Assembly (NCBI RefSeq): GCF_030127105.1
Contig: NZ_CP126163.1
Span: 62,001-126,000 of the forward strand
DNA length: 64,000 nt
From: Haloarcula pelagica
GTDB taxonomy: Archaea; Halobacteriota; Halobacteria; Halobacteriales; Haloarculaceae
Reading direction: 5' to 3'
Below, in pieces: positions 47,388-55,829 of the stretch. A program made the translations under genes and the position numbers. The notes under the pieces were generated by a model that did not search any database, was not told where the DNA came from, and saw only the letters and a program-made list of their open reading frames with translations. The stretch's first letter is position 1. Every line of letters starts with the position of its first letter.

Positions 47388-47921
47388 CTATGCTGGGATG
47401 AGATGTCCATCGTTCTCTGCGAGCTGACGGGCGAGTTCGTACAGTCGAATGTCTCGAATGACACCACGCCACTCACTGACTGCAGCCATCCGGTCATGAA
47501 TCGTCTCGTGGCTGGCGTCATCGTACACGCTCACAGCAGCTGGATCGGTAGCTTCAAATTCTTCTTCATAATTGGCCCGTTCGTCTTCAAGTTCACCAAC
47601 CCGGTCGATAATCTCCTCGACAGTCAGTTCGTTCGCAATCCGGCTGGCGTCTTGCCATTCTAGATATCCCTCGTTACGTTCGTACTGCGCGGATCGACCA
47701 ATACGGGTCACACTGACGATGCCCATGTCTACCAACCGGTCAAGGTGCTTTTTTGCAGTGTTTGGAGAGCAACCTGCGATATCTGCAATCTCGGCTGCAG
47801 GGGTGGGAGAGGTAATTCCCATGGCAACATCGTAGACACGACTAAACGTATCTTCTCCCTGCTGCCACCGCCGCTCGGTGGCTGATGGCTCCGGCGCCGG
47901 GTCAAACTCCATCATAGGCAC
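47388..47921 (-). CDS. Winged-helix partner of TumE-like protein (DUF7342-like), copy 2
   Basis: 177 residues. SRVYDVAMGITSPTPAAEIADIAGCSPNTAKKHLDRLVDMGIVSVTRIGRSAQYERN is a winged helix with recognition helix SPNTAKKHLDRLV, followed by LTVEEIIDRVGELEDERANYEEEFEATDPAAVSVYDD, matching the layout of the protein at 16090 (SRAELVDGIQDLKTQIQSYQDDYGVTDPDDL). The dyad site 3 lies about 110 bases upstream and may be its operator. Confidence 0.75.
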   Translation of the reverse strand: MPMMEFDPAPEPSATERRWQQGEDTFSRVYDVAMGITSPTPAAEIADIAGCSPNTAKKHLDRLVDMGIVSVTRIGRSAQYERNEGYLEWQDASRIANELTVEEIIDRVGELEDERANYEEEFEATDPAAVSVYDDASHETIHDRMAAVSEWRGVIRDIRLYELARQLAENDGHLIPA

Positions 47922-48224
47922 TACTACGATTTCAAGCGAAATATATCTTTGTGAATTTCATATATTTGCGTTCAGTTGAGTGATACGGCTTCGACGGAGG
48001 AGACTTCATCGCTGGGAATAGCCGGTGATTTGTTAACCAACAATACTCTGCTGTTGGCCACTTTGTTGGTTAACAAAGTCGAGTCAGCACATCGCCCACA
48101 CCGGGTTCCGGTGAATTCCGGAGTCTACAGTCAAATATCAGTGGCAGACGGTCGTACCGATGCTGGGGTGTTGAGACCGTCAACACAACCCTTCGAAGGG
48201 CCCATGAGGGACCGACACTGTCAC
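47922..48224. other. Intergenic region with extended TTAACCAAC dyad
   Basis: About 300 bases. Holds dyad site 3. A TATA-like AATTTCATATATTTGC (47955-47970) serves the winged-helix gene on the minus strand as AAATATATG. Nothing else seen. Confidence 0.5.
48029..48077. promoter_or_regulatory. TTAACCAAC-N-GTTGGTTAA dyad, site 3 (extended to 15 bp)
   Basis: TTTGTTAACCAACAA (48029-48043) and TTGTTGGTTAACAAA (48063-48077) are perfect complements. The core half-sites have a 23-base spacer as at site 2. Each half-site itself contains GTTAAC, a palindrome. Confidence 0.75.
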
Positions 48225-48923
48225 CTATTCCTGCTGGACCACGGTATACCGAGCGTAGACCGGTGCCGCCAATTGCACCCCTTGGTCGCTGAGCCGATAT
48301 GTCACGTCGACACTCGCGGGCGTCACTGCCACGAGTTCCTCAAACGAGACAGACGCCTCACTGACGACATCTCCCTCCCGATCCAGAACCGTCTGCACTG
48401 AGACGATAGGGGCCAACTCCTTCCCGTCAATGGTGCTCGTAATCCCACCCCCGACCTCGTCGACCCCAAGTTCGGCGTTGGCGTGCTCGGCAGCAGCTTT
48501 GGCGGCAGCCACGAACGCTTCTGTCCGCGCCCACTCGTCGAATGGAGTCGTCTCATACACCGGTTTGTGTTCCGGCTTGGCACCCTCCTGGACTTCGTCG
48601 TGGTTCGTGTGCTTCCAGGCAGCAACGTACCGAACGGTATCGTTCTCAGCAATGTACTCGACGTTCTCGTCGGTCTCGACGACCTCGGTCGACACATCGG
48701 CATCACTCTCTCCGCGAGCGGGGCCCCGAGAATCCGATAACGTCGGCTTATCGTCCATGGGTGTGTCTGTTGGGGTGGGCGTCACTGTCGGAGACTGGGT
48801 TGTCCGGTCCTGCGACGTCGCTGTGGGCTCGGTAGCCCGCGTGTCGGCAGGCTGACTCGTGAGACACCCACAGAGGGACGTCAGGGCGGTCCCAGTGGCA
48901 GCGAGGAGGGCACGGCGCTTCAT
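48225..48923 (-). CDS. Secreted lipoprotein, 232 aa
   Basis: From ATG 48923: MKRRALLAATGTALTSLCGC, a signal peptide with lipobox LCGC, then a Thr/Pro-rich linker (TATSQDRTTQSPTVTPTPTDTP) and a globular domain (VEYIAENDTVRYVAAWKHTNHDEVQEGAKPEHKPVYETTPFDEWARTEAFVAAAKAAAEHANAELGVDEVGGGI). Exposed on the cell surface by a lipid anchor. Family not recognised. Confidence 0.75.
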   Translation of the reverse strand: MKRRALLAATGTALTSLCGCLTSQPADTRATEPTATSQDRTTQSPTVTPTPTDTPMDDKPTLSDSRGPARGESDADVSTEVVETDENVEYIAENDTVRYVAAWKHTNHDEVQEGAKPEHKPVYETTPFDEWARTEAFVAAAKAAAEHANAELGVDEVGGGITSTIDGKELAPIVSVQTVLDREGDVVSEASVSFEELVAVTPASVDVTYRLSDQGVQLAAPVYARYTVVQQE

Positions 48924-49002
48924 ATGGTAACTGCCTGCCGAGTATCTCAAGTGTCTTGTGTAGGGTCAAAACCCCACTAACTAGTAGTTCGAAGGCACCA
49001 AA

Positions 49003-49299
49003 CTACGACTCCTCATCCGATGGTGGCCGACTTGAGAGTCGATCAAATCGACTCTGCGCAGCGTCTTGGCGCGACTCCGTCGTGTCCGCATCAGATTCCC
49101 AATCTGTGATCGACCCGGACTCGATTTCGACGGCGAAAATCGTATCTTGTCTCGCGGCGTCAGGCACGGTCGCTTCCTCCAGGACCGCATGCCCGACCTC
49201 TGATCCATCGCGTTCGAAAAACACCGTCGCGAACCCGTCCTCAATTGTATCGACGACCGCCGTATACACGCCGTCGTCGAGGTCGATAGTCTCACTCAT
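49003..49299 (-). CDS. DUF3006-type small protein
   Basis: 98 residues. The start DDGVYTAVVDTIEDGFATVFFERDGSEVGHAVLEEATVPDAARQDTIFAVEIESG matches the DUF3006 pattern (a-vdrieg--AvlllE--g--v-vp---lP-ga--G-v). DUF3006 genes commonly sit next to ComEC-type metallo-beta-lactamase genes, as here with a four-base overlap. The last 35 residues are an acidic tail. Confidence 0.75.
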   Translation of the reverse strand: MSETIDLDDGVYTAVVDTIEDGFATVFFERDGSEVGHAVLEEATVPDAARQDTIFAVEIESGSITDWESDADTTESRQDAAQSRFDRLSSRPPSDEES

Positions 49300-50702
49300 T
49301 CGTATTGTTCTGTTAGCACAGTATCATTATCACTGTTGCGTACGATCACCGTATCGCCGCCGTTGTTCCAGATCGGCGACCCCGATCCCCAGTACAGATC
49401 CGTCGCTGTATCTGTCCCCGACCCAGTGTGCAACGTCACCGTCGCCCCGGACGCCAGCTTGTAGCCCTCTGGGAACGTGTAGGTCCGGCCAGCGGCATCT
49501 GCGACTGTCCATCCAGACAAGTCAAGCGGCTCGTCGCCACCGTTGCGGAACGTGACCGTCTCGCCGGTGAGGTTCCGACGATCATCACCCGCTGGGTCAG
49601 CTGTGATCGACACAATTTCTAGCGCATTCGAATTCCCATCGGTATCAGCGACCGTCGCTGGTGACGCACCAGCCTGTCCACCATAGCGATCTTGTTCGAC
49701 CACGTCTCCACTGGTGCCCGGAGCAATCGCCGTCCCCTCTCGCAGCGCTGTCGGATCTGTCGTGGCTGACTGCTGTGTCCGGACAGCAACACTGGAGCCA
49801 TCGCTCACGAGAACGATGTTCCCGTGCGTGGCCGTCCAGTAGGCCGGAATCGATCGATCAGCCAGCCGTTCCAACACCGCCTCGGCCGGGTGCCCATACT
49901 GTGACTCGTAGGCACTGGAGATGATGACTGCCTGGGGTTGAACCGTATCAAGGAGCGACCCACTCGTCGAACTGGCCGAGCCGTGATGGCCGGCTTTCAG
50001 AACCGTCGCCTGTAACTGCTCCCCGTAGGTGTCGACGAGATAGGCTTCCTGATCATCCTCGGCATCTCCAGTCAGGAGGAAGCTCGTCTCCCCGTGGGTG
50101 AGTTTGAGCACGATACTGTTCTCGTTTCGAGCGGCGTTTTCGAGATAGGGCTGGGGCGGACCTAGCACAGCGACATCAACGCCCTCCATCTGAATCTGGT
50201 CTCCTTCCCGAGTTTCGTACAACGTCACACCGTGTTCCTCGACGGCATCCAAGTATTCCGAATAGGTCTGTGTACTGGCAGCAATACCAGGGTCGTAGAT
50301 CGCACCGATGCCGTCGGCTTCGGTCTCGTAGTAGTCGATGATTCCTGCGTTTCCTCCGATGTGATCAGCATCATTGTGCGAGACAACCAGATGATCCAGC
50401 CGCTCGATGCCGTGGGCTTGGAGATACTGCAGGACGTACTCGCCATCGTCGGTGAAATGCCCTGTATCGACGAGCATCGTCTCGCCAGAAGGTCCGATTA
50501 CGAGCGTACTCACCGACTGCCCAACGTTGATGAAATGGACCTCGACAGTCCCCTCTGCTGCCGTCTGTGTGGCCCCCGCCGTCGTGGTTTCCTCCACCGG
50601 TGACTGTGTGGGTGACTCGATCGGCCCACCTGAGACACAGCCGGCGAGGACAAGCAGCGTGACCAGAAAGATCGCAAGGATAGACCGAGGCGAGCCAGGC
50701 AT
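49296..50702 (-). CDS. ComEC-type metallo-beta-lactamase with lamin-tail domain, lipoprotein
   Basis: 468 residues. Signal peptide with lipobox VLAGC (Cys22). Residues about 52-310 form the extracellular metallo-beta-lactamase domain of ComEC type, with H109-N-D111-A-D113-H114 as metal motif and TGDAEDDQE and KAGHHGSASS further on. The last 110 residues (LEIVSITADPAGDDRRNLTGETVTFRNGGDEPLDLSGWTVADAAGRTYTFPEGYKL) are a lamin-tail domain. It is probably a surface-anchored nuclease or phosphodiesterase, able to degrade DNA outside the cell. It is coupled to the DUF3006 gene. Confidence 0.85.
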   Translation of the reverse strand: MPGSPRSILAIFLVTLLVLAGCVSGGPIESPTQSPVEETTTAGATQTAAEGTVEVHFINVGQSVSTLVIGPSGETMLVDTGHFTDDGEYVLQYLQAHGIERLDHLVVSHNDADHIGGNAGIIDYYETEADGIGAIYDPGIAASTQTYSEYLDAVEEHGVTLYETREGDQIQMEGVDVAVLGPPQPYLENAARNENSIVLKLTHGETSFLLTGDAEDDQEAYLVDTYGEQLQATVLKAGHHGSASSTSGSLLDTVQPQAVIISSAYESQYGHPAEAVLERLADRSIPAYWTATHGNIVLVSDGSSVAVRTQQSATTDPTALREGTAIAPGTSGDVVEQDRYGGQAGASPATVADTDGNSNALEIVSITADPAGDDRRNLTGETVTFRNGGDEPLDLSGWTVADAAGRTYTFPEGYKLASGATVTLHTGSGTDTATDLYWGSGSPIWNNGGDTVIVRNSDNDTVLTEQYE

Positions 50703-51185
50703 ACACTCCAGTTAGGACTGTGCATGCATAGGCACACGTATTGGTGGACACCTCTGTATCGGAGACCGTTGGGCGGATCAGAGTACATCTGCCGGTGAGT
50801 GATGGTGATCACCTACCCCCAGAACTGTCAGTCGTTGTGTCCCTCCTCAATGGAAACGCTCCCGGCACCGATCTGGACAGCGATCGTTCGTTCCGGCGTG
50901 CCTCCGACGCGAACCGTTGCAGTTGATTCAGGGCCATTATCGAGTGCCGCAGTAACGGTATAGTTACAGAAGGTTGTCACAGAGAGAAATTACAGACGAA
51001 GACAGGAAACTGTGCCTGGTTTCCCATTCACCAGCTGTATCATCGTCTCACAAGCGAACATTCGAGTACGTTGGCTGGTCGTCCATGGATTCGAACGTTG
51101 TACCAGTCAGCCTGCTCAGTGTAGCCATTGGTGACTATCCGATATCCTGAAAACTCCCCAACATCTCAACACAGCACAGTTGATC
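50703..51185. other. Intergenic region with possible remnant of a secreted protein
   Basis: About 480 bases. On the minus strand 50845-50950 reads NYTVTAALDNGPESTATVRV, then ERTIAVQIGAGSVSIEEGHN and a stop, typical of a beta-sandwich surface protein tail, but upstream the frame is broken by stops. It is probably the decayed end of a lost gene. No other feature seen. Confidence 0.35.
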
Positions 51186-52379
51186 TCACCGCACGATCGT
51201 TATGTTCCCGGAGAACACATCGTACGTAATCGGTCGTTCCTGACTTGGGGCTTCTGTTTGTTTTCTGAGTTTATGAACGCCATCTTCAGTGACTAATCCG
51301 CAGTTCGGATATTCGACACCGTTGTTAGAACTATCATACGGGCCGAGAGTGGATTCTAGGTAGTCCTCATTGAGGAACGCGGGGTGGAAGGTCCATCGCG
51401 TCTGCGAAATCACTTTTTGAGCGTGGCGAGTCGCGTACTCCGAGTCAACCCAACTCGTGACTGTGGCACTTAGATTCTCATCTGGGACGTTGACGATGAC
51501 ATCGTATGCTTCGTGTGAATCGATAGGGTAGTCACCAAGCCGTGTTTCACGGTACTGGAAATCATCGTCTTCGTATTTGGAATCATCGTACCATTCCAGA
51601 ACGAGTTCCTTTGCTTGCTCTTTGGAGAAGCCTTCCATCGGCGTGCTTGCGGCGTTGTTCGTCGAAAGATCGAGTGCCTCATGCCCGTACTGCTCGTCAA
51701 ATAGCGGCACAATGTCCCACGGGTTTTGCGCCATCCCACCACCTTCGGGCTGCTCCCCGGTCCGAAGCTGGTCGAGAAGGGTTTGCTTGGGATCCATGTA
51801 ATTGTCTTTGTCGATACTCCCACCGGCGATGAGTCCCCCTGCCCGCGTGAGTGCGAATAAATCCAGGTCACTCTCAAGGATGCATACCGTGTTCGGATAC
51901 CCTTCGACCTCGATTTTGTCTGTTAGTTCCAGAGTGTCCACGTGATATGTCTCCAACATGTCCCCGACATCAACTCGCAACCGCTCCTTGGCTGCATAGG
52001 CTGTCTGGTACTCTTCATAATACCCGGCACCCGATACCATACTAACCACGCCCAGATCAAGCGCTCTCTGCGGGGCGTCTTCAGCTGTCGCGACGAGTAG
52101 AGTTTCCTCCGATAGGGATGGGAGGGCATTTTTAAAGTAGTTCACCCAGTTTAGCGTTATTCGCGGATAGCCATCAGGCGTCAACTGTTCCTCGTTGAGT
52201 GTCGGCGTTTGATTGGTCTCAACCGGCTCCACCGATTCCACCTCAGTTTGCTCCTCAACATCCGGCGGGTCAGGGTCAGTTACTGATTCATCTTCGCCGC
52301 TACAGCCCGCGATTGCGAGCATGCTAGCGAGTCCACCTGTTCGAACGAATTGCCGTCGGGTGTACGAGTTGTCAGACAT
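51186..52379 (-). CDS. Tat-exported lipoprotein, 397 aa
   Basis: Signal MSDNSYTRRQFVRTGGLASM with twin-arginine (TRRQF) and lipobox IAGC. Acidic linker (VTDPDPPDVEEQTEVESVEPVE) and a large domain of unknown family (YPRITLNWVNYFKNALPSLSEETLLVATAEDAPQRALDLGVVSMVSG). Exported folded through the twin-arginine route and lipid-anchored. First of several surface genes. Confidence 0.8.
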   Translation of the reverse strand: MSDNSYTRRQFVRTGGLASMLAIAGCSGEDESVTDPDPPDVEEQTEVESVEPVETNQTPTLNEEQLTPDGYPRITLNWVNYFKNALPSLSEETLLVATAEDAPQRALDLGVVSMVSGAGYYEEYQTAYAAKERLRVDVGDMLETYHVDTLELTDKIEVEGYPNTVCILESDLDLFALTRAGGLIAGGSIDKDNYMDPKQTLLDQLRTGEQPEGGGMAQNPWDIVPLFDEQYGHEALDLSTNNAASTPMEGFSKEQAKELVLEWYDDSKYEDDDFQYRETRLGDYPIDSHEAYDVIVNVPDENLSATVTSWVDSEYATRHAQKVISQTRWTFHPAFLNEDYLESTLGPYDSSNNGVEYPNCGLVTEDGVHKLRKQTEAPSQERPITYDVFSGNITIVR

Positions 52380-52419
52380 TATGGATTCTTTGGTGACGAT
52401 AGTAGTTGCTCAGTACAGT

Positions 52420-53283
52420 TCACTCCGTATCGACTTCGACTCGCCCAATCGGAACATAGTGGTTTGCTCCCGGTGAAAACTGCTCAGCAGTCGATACAGT
52501 GAACAGATATGTTCCGTCTTCAGTGGTCTCGAAGACGTATGTACGCCGGAGTTCGCCCCCGGGTTCAATCCGGGGACTCACTTCACCGACAGAGACTCCT
52601 GTGTACTCTCCATCAGATGGGATATCACTGCTTACCTCTGTTGCGGACTGGTACACCTCATCATCCTCGGTCACGACCGCCAGATCGTCTTTCCAGACTG
52701 TGACTGGGTCGTCACCCAAATTTTCCATGCGGACGACGACGAGTATGTTTGTTTCACCGTCCTGGCCGTCGGTTTCACCTGGCTGGAGTGTTGAGACTGT
52801 TCGAACTTTCTCAACCGTGAACGCAACGGAACTGGTCGTTCCCTCAACGGTGAATTGTTCACCTGCATCGTGCTGTTTGATCGTTGGCGGCTCTGACTGG
52901 CTTTCCTGGACATAGATGGCACCGAACGACGCCCCAGCGACGAGCAGTACGATAGTGGCCATGATAGCCCGTTCAAATCTGAGTTCCACACGGCTAGTCA
53001 ACAGATCTCTGGCCGGTGGCAGTGCTAACAGTCCGCTGAGGATACCGAGTACACCTCCGATCACTGTCGAACTCAGGAACAGTAGTCCCAGCAGGATGAG
53101 TACGATACCGCCGAGCCAGAACAGTGCCTCAACGATCTGGAAATTAAATTCGATTGCAGGAAGCAAGTACAGCCCCGCCACTATCAGAACAATCCCGATA
53201 GGTGGGGCGCCAAACAGAAACACAACGCCGAGAAGTAGCAACAAGAGACTGCCAATCCACAAGAGAACCGATTTGACGTTCAC
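52420..53283 (-). CDS. Membrane protein with extracellular DUF4352-like domain
   Basis: 287 residues. Four or five hydrophobic segments in the first 125 residues (SVLLWIGSLLLLLLGVVFLFG and PIGIVLIVAGLYLLPAIEF) precede a beta-rich domain (GTTSSVAFTVEKVRTVSTLQPGETDGQDGETNILVVVRMENLGDDPVTVWKDDLAVV) that resembles DUF4352/telomeric-like immunoglobulin folds. Separated by 40 bases from the lipoprotein gene at 51186. Confidence 0.75.
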   Translation of the reverse strand: MNVKSVLLWIGSLLLLLLGVVFLFGAPPIGIVLIVAGLYLLPAIEFNFQIVEALFWLGGIVLILLGLLFLSSTVIGGVLGILSGLLALPPARDLLTSRVELRFERAIMATIVLLVAGASFGAIYVQESQSEPPTIKQHDAGEQFTVEGTTSSVAFTVEKVRTVSTLQPGETDGQDGETNILVVVRMENLGDDPVTVWKDDLAVVTEDDEVYQSATEVSSDIPSDGEYTGVSVGEVSPRIEPGGELRRTYVFETTEDGTYLFTVSTAEQFSPGANHYVPIGRVEVDTE

Positions 53284-53411
53284 ACGTCGGAGCTAATATG
53301 TCGGTAGGTAATATAATTACCGTATCCATTCAGCTTTTGTATTGGAATTTCCCAATAATTTATCAGATGGATTGTCAACGAGGTGTCGCGGTGGCTGGAG
53401 TGAATAGATAA
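53284..53411. promoter_or_regulatory. Divergent promoter with 15-bp palindrome
   Basis: GGTAAT-ATA-ATTACC (53307-53321) is a perfect palindrome midway between the divergent surface genes, with TATA character on both strands. It could control both operons. Confidence 0.5.
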
Positions 53412-54194
53412 ATGTCTAACAGCATGTTCAGACGGGAGTTTGCCATATCAGGTGCTGGTATAGTTAGTGCATCGGTTGCAGGATGTTCCAGTTTTGGAGG
53501 CCCAAATATTTCAGAGGAAGAGTACCCCACTGGAACCTCACAAGACGGGATTACTGACCCTGCTACCATTGTTGATTCAACACGTACTGCGTTGGCTAAC
53601 AATGGGTACAATGTCAAACTAGAACATGACGGGACAACGTTACGCTTTCACAGTGGTCTCAAGGATAAGCGCCACTACCGGAAAGTCGGGGACTCTGATT
53701 TTGCCAATGAAGTGTATTTTGATGGTGAGACATTATATATAAAATACGAAACGCATAGTGGTTATGAATACTACACAGGAAAAACAGAGAGATCTTTCAG
53801 CGACTTTCACGCATCAAACAGTTATTATAGAGAAGACCTCCCAGGCGATGAAGAGATTTTGTGGGCGAATATTATCAAACATATCCGAGGATACCATCTC
53901 CGGAATATTCTCGAAATTTCAGAATTTACTCCAGTACGGACCACCGATCGTAGTGGTCGGCCAGTTGTTGAATTCAAGATAGAAAGCGTAAGCCAGAGTG
54001 CCTTTGACGATACTGTTGCGGATTCAACTGGATCACTTCTAGTCGACCCGGAAAGTATAGCTCGCTCTGTAGATATCAAGGTGAAAACTTCATCATCGGG
54101 CGAGACCAGCATGGCTGAAAACAGAAGCTACCAAATCCAGGAACTGGGAAGTACCGCTGTTTCCCAGCCTTCCTGGGTTGAGGAAGAATTTTAA
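53412..54194 (+). CDS. Lipoprotein, 260 aa
   Basis: MSNSMFRREFAISGAGIVSA, then SVAGCSSFGG: lipobox VAGC, with RREF as a twin-arginine-like motif. The domain (TIVDSTRTALANNGYNVKLEHDGTTLRFHSGLKDKRHYRKVGDSDFANEVYFDGETLYIKYETHSGYEYYTGKTERSF) is beta-rich with many Tyr. More AT-rich than the genes around. Family not recognised. Upstream neighbour of another lipoprotein by 24 bases. Confidence 0.75.
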   Translation: MSNSMFRREFAISGAGIVSASVAGCSSFGGPNISEEEYPTGTSQDGITDPATIVDSTRTALANNGYNVKLEHDGTTLRFHSGLKDKRHYRKVGDSDFANEVYFDGETLYIKYETHSGYEYYTGKTERSFSDFHASNSYYREDLPGDEEILWANIIKHIRGYHLRNILEISEFTPVRTTDRSGRPVVEFKIESVSQSAFDDTVADSTGSLLVDPESIARSVDIKVKTSSSGETSMAENRSYQIQELGSTAVSQPSWVEEEF

Positions 54195-54218
54195 TGACCG
54201 CCTTGTGCTTATCAAGAA

Positions 54219-55322
54219 ATGACCAAGGACTTGTTCAATAGTTCACGTATAGATCGGAGAGCGATGCTACGTACGTTAGGTGGCGTAGCTGCGAGTGCTA
54301 GTTTGACGGGATGTCTGGGGGCGTTCGATGAAGAAGAGCGCGACGTGACTCTCCGCGGTTCGAACTGGGTCAAACCGTCCGAAAACGGTCCCGGAATTTC
54401 ATCCGGATATGCGGAACCCTACAATCTCTATAGCCACGTGAAAACGATGAACGGTGTCACGTGGCCTGAGTTCGTGTCATGGCTGTCTGCGCCCGCAGCA
54501 TACGTGAATGAACAGGGACGACTGCCACTCATTCCAAAAGATGTGGTAGCTGGTGGCGAGCCATTTGTCGTTGGGCAGGAGGGGAGTGATTGGCACCATA
54601 GCCGAGATATTCCTGCCATGGCTGCGCTCACGATCGACAAGACCGGTGAAGCAGAAGAGCAACGTCATGTGGCTGTGTTCCAACTACCAGAGTCATCTTC
54701 GAAACCAGAATTGAAACAACGTTTGAAGGACCTGACATCAGCTAACGGACGTGAAGTGAATGGTATGACTGTGCTGGAGGGAGGTGGGGGAGGGCTCAGT
54801 GATAATGGACAACTAATCAACAAAGTGACTGTAATCGAAGATGGACTATTGCTCGTAGAAGTTGGGTCAAATGGCGACTTGACAGGAGACGAGAGTGACT
54901 ATCACCTACAGGAAACACTAGAGCGAGCCGGAACAGAGCGTAATCTGGATGATCACCCTGTCAGGCATGTATCGGACATGGATATCGTGACGACATACGG
55001 GCCGGCATACATCGAAGACGGTGAGACAGCCCCACGTTCACAGTCCGTTGGTATCGACTTTGAGGAGCAAACAAAAACAGTGGTGGCTGCGTATCCAGAT
55101 TCAGACAAGGCAGCCCAGACCGGAGAACGATTCAGTGTCGATGACGGCAGTATTCGGTTCACAGCTGGCGAAGGGGCTGCTCGATTCACGCCTATGGCCG
55201 TCGAGTATCGGGCAGTTCGACAGGAAGGTCGAGCTCTGCTCTTCCAGGCAGAGATTCCCGACCTTGTTGGGACGATCAAAGAAGGCCCTCCCACGTGGTC
55301 GTACGGGATTGTCGATCGATAA
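54219..55322 (+). CDS. Tat-exported lipoprotein, 367 aa
   Basis: MTKDLFNSSRIDRRAMLRTL, then GGVAASASLTGC: twin-arginine DRRAML and lipobox LTGC. The large soluble domain (LPLIPKDVVAGGEPFVVGQEGSDWHHSRDIPAMAALTIDKTGEAEEQRHVAVFQLPESSSKPELKQRLKDLTSANG) is unknown. Together with 51186, 52420 and 53412 it builds a surface-protein block. Confidence 0.8.
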   Translation: MTKDLFNSSRIDRRAMLRTLGGVAASASLTGCLGAFDEEERDVTLRGSNWVKPSENGPGISSGYAEPYNLYSHVKTMNGVTWPEFVSWLSAPAAYVNEQGRLPLIPKDVVAGGEPFVVGQEGSDWHHSRDIPAMAALTIDKTGEAEEQRHVAVFQLPESSSKPELKQRLKDLTSANGREVNGMTVLEGGGGGLSDNGQLINKVTVIEDGLLLVEVGSNGDLTGDESDYHLQETLERAGTERNLDDHPVRHVSDMDIVTTYGPAYIEDGETAPRSQSVGIDFEEQTKTVVAAYPDSDKAAQTGERFSVDDGSIRFTAGEGAARFTPMAVEYRAVRQEGRALLFQAEIPDLVGTIKEGPPTWSYGIVDR

Positions 55323-55389
55323 ATTCTCAGCTCTTGGCTATCCTTTGTCCGGCCAACAAACTCAGCAAACTCGCCGTCAGCGAGATTTT

Positions 55390-55575
55390 CTATGTCGACG
55401 GCTGGTCGACGACGACGTCACCACAGCGGGGACAGAGGAGTCGCTCGCGATGGACGGCATCGTCCATGATCCAGTCGCCCTCGATCGGGCTGGCGTGCTC
55501 GCAGGTCGGGCAGAACAGCGTCGTCTTGCTGAACTGCTGCTCTGTATCGTGGGTGGTGGACATTGCGAGGCTCAT
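55390..55575 (-). CDS. Zinc-binding microprotein, 61 aa
   Basis: MSLAMSTTHDTEQQFSKTTL, then FCPTCEHASPIEGDW and LLCPRCGDVVVDQPST. Two CPxC pairs form one zinc ribbon. The ATG overlaps the upstream membrane gene's stop by four bases; an internal ATG (MSTTHD) is the alternative start. Confidence 0.8.
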   Translation of the reverse strand: MSLAMSTTHDTEQQFSKTTLFCPTCEHASPIEGDWIMDDAVHRERLLCPRCGDVVVDQPST

Positions 55576-55829
55576 GCGTTCGGCGAGTAGTTGTGGCCGA
55601 GGGCGGCACAGACAATATTCAGGACGACCAGGCCACCGACCAGGAGCGGGCGGGTCGCGACGACGTTGGTCGCGAGCGTGCCTGCGATGACCAGCGGCAG
55701 CGGGATCGTCGCCCAGAAGGCGATGCCCTGGAAGACGGACACGATCGTCTCGACGACCGTCGCCAGGAGTTCCTGGAGGTTCGATGCGACCGCGGGCGGG
55801 CGTGGAATGGAGGGATCAGCAGTGGACAT
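55572..55829 (-). CDS. Small membrane protein, 85 aa
   Basis: From ATG 55829 (MSTADPSIPRPPAVASNLQE). Two hydrophobic segments: IVSVFQGIAFWATIPLPLVIAGTLA and RPLLVGGLVVLNIVCAALG. A TATA box CTTTATATG (minus strand, about 55867-55875) is 38 bases upstream. Coupled to the zinc microprotein gene. Function unknown. Confidence 0.75.
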   Translation of the reverse strand: MSTADPSIPRPPAVASNLQELLATVVETIVSVFQGIAFWATIPLPLVIAGTLATNVVATRPLLVGGLVVLNIVCAALGHNYSPNA

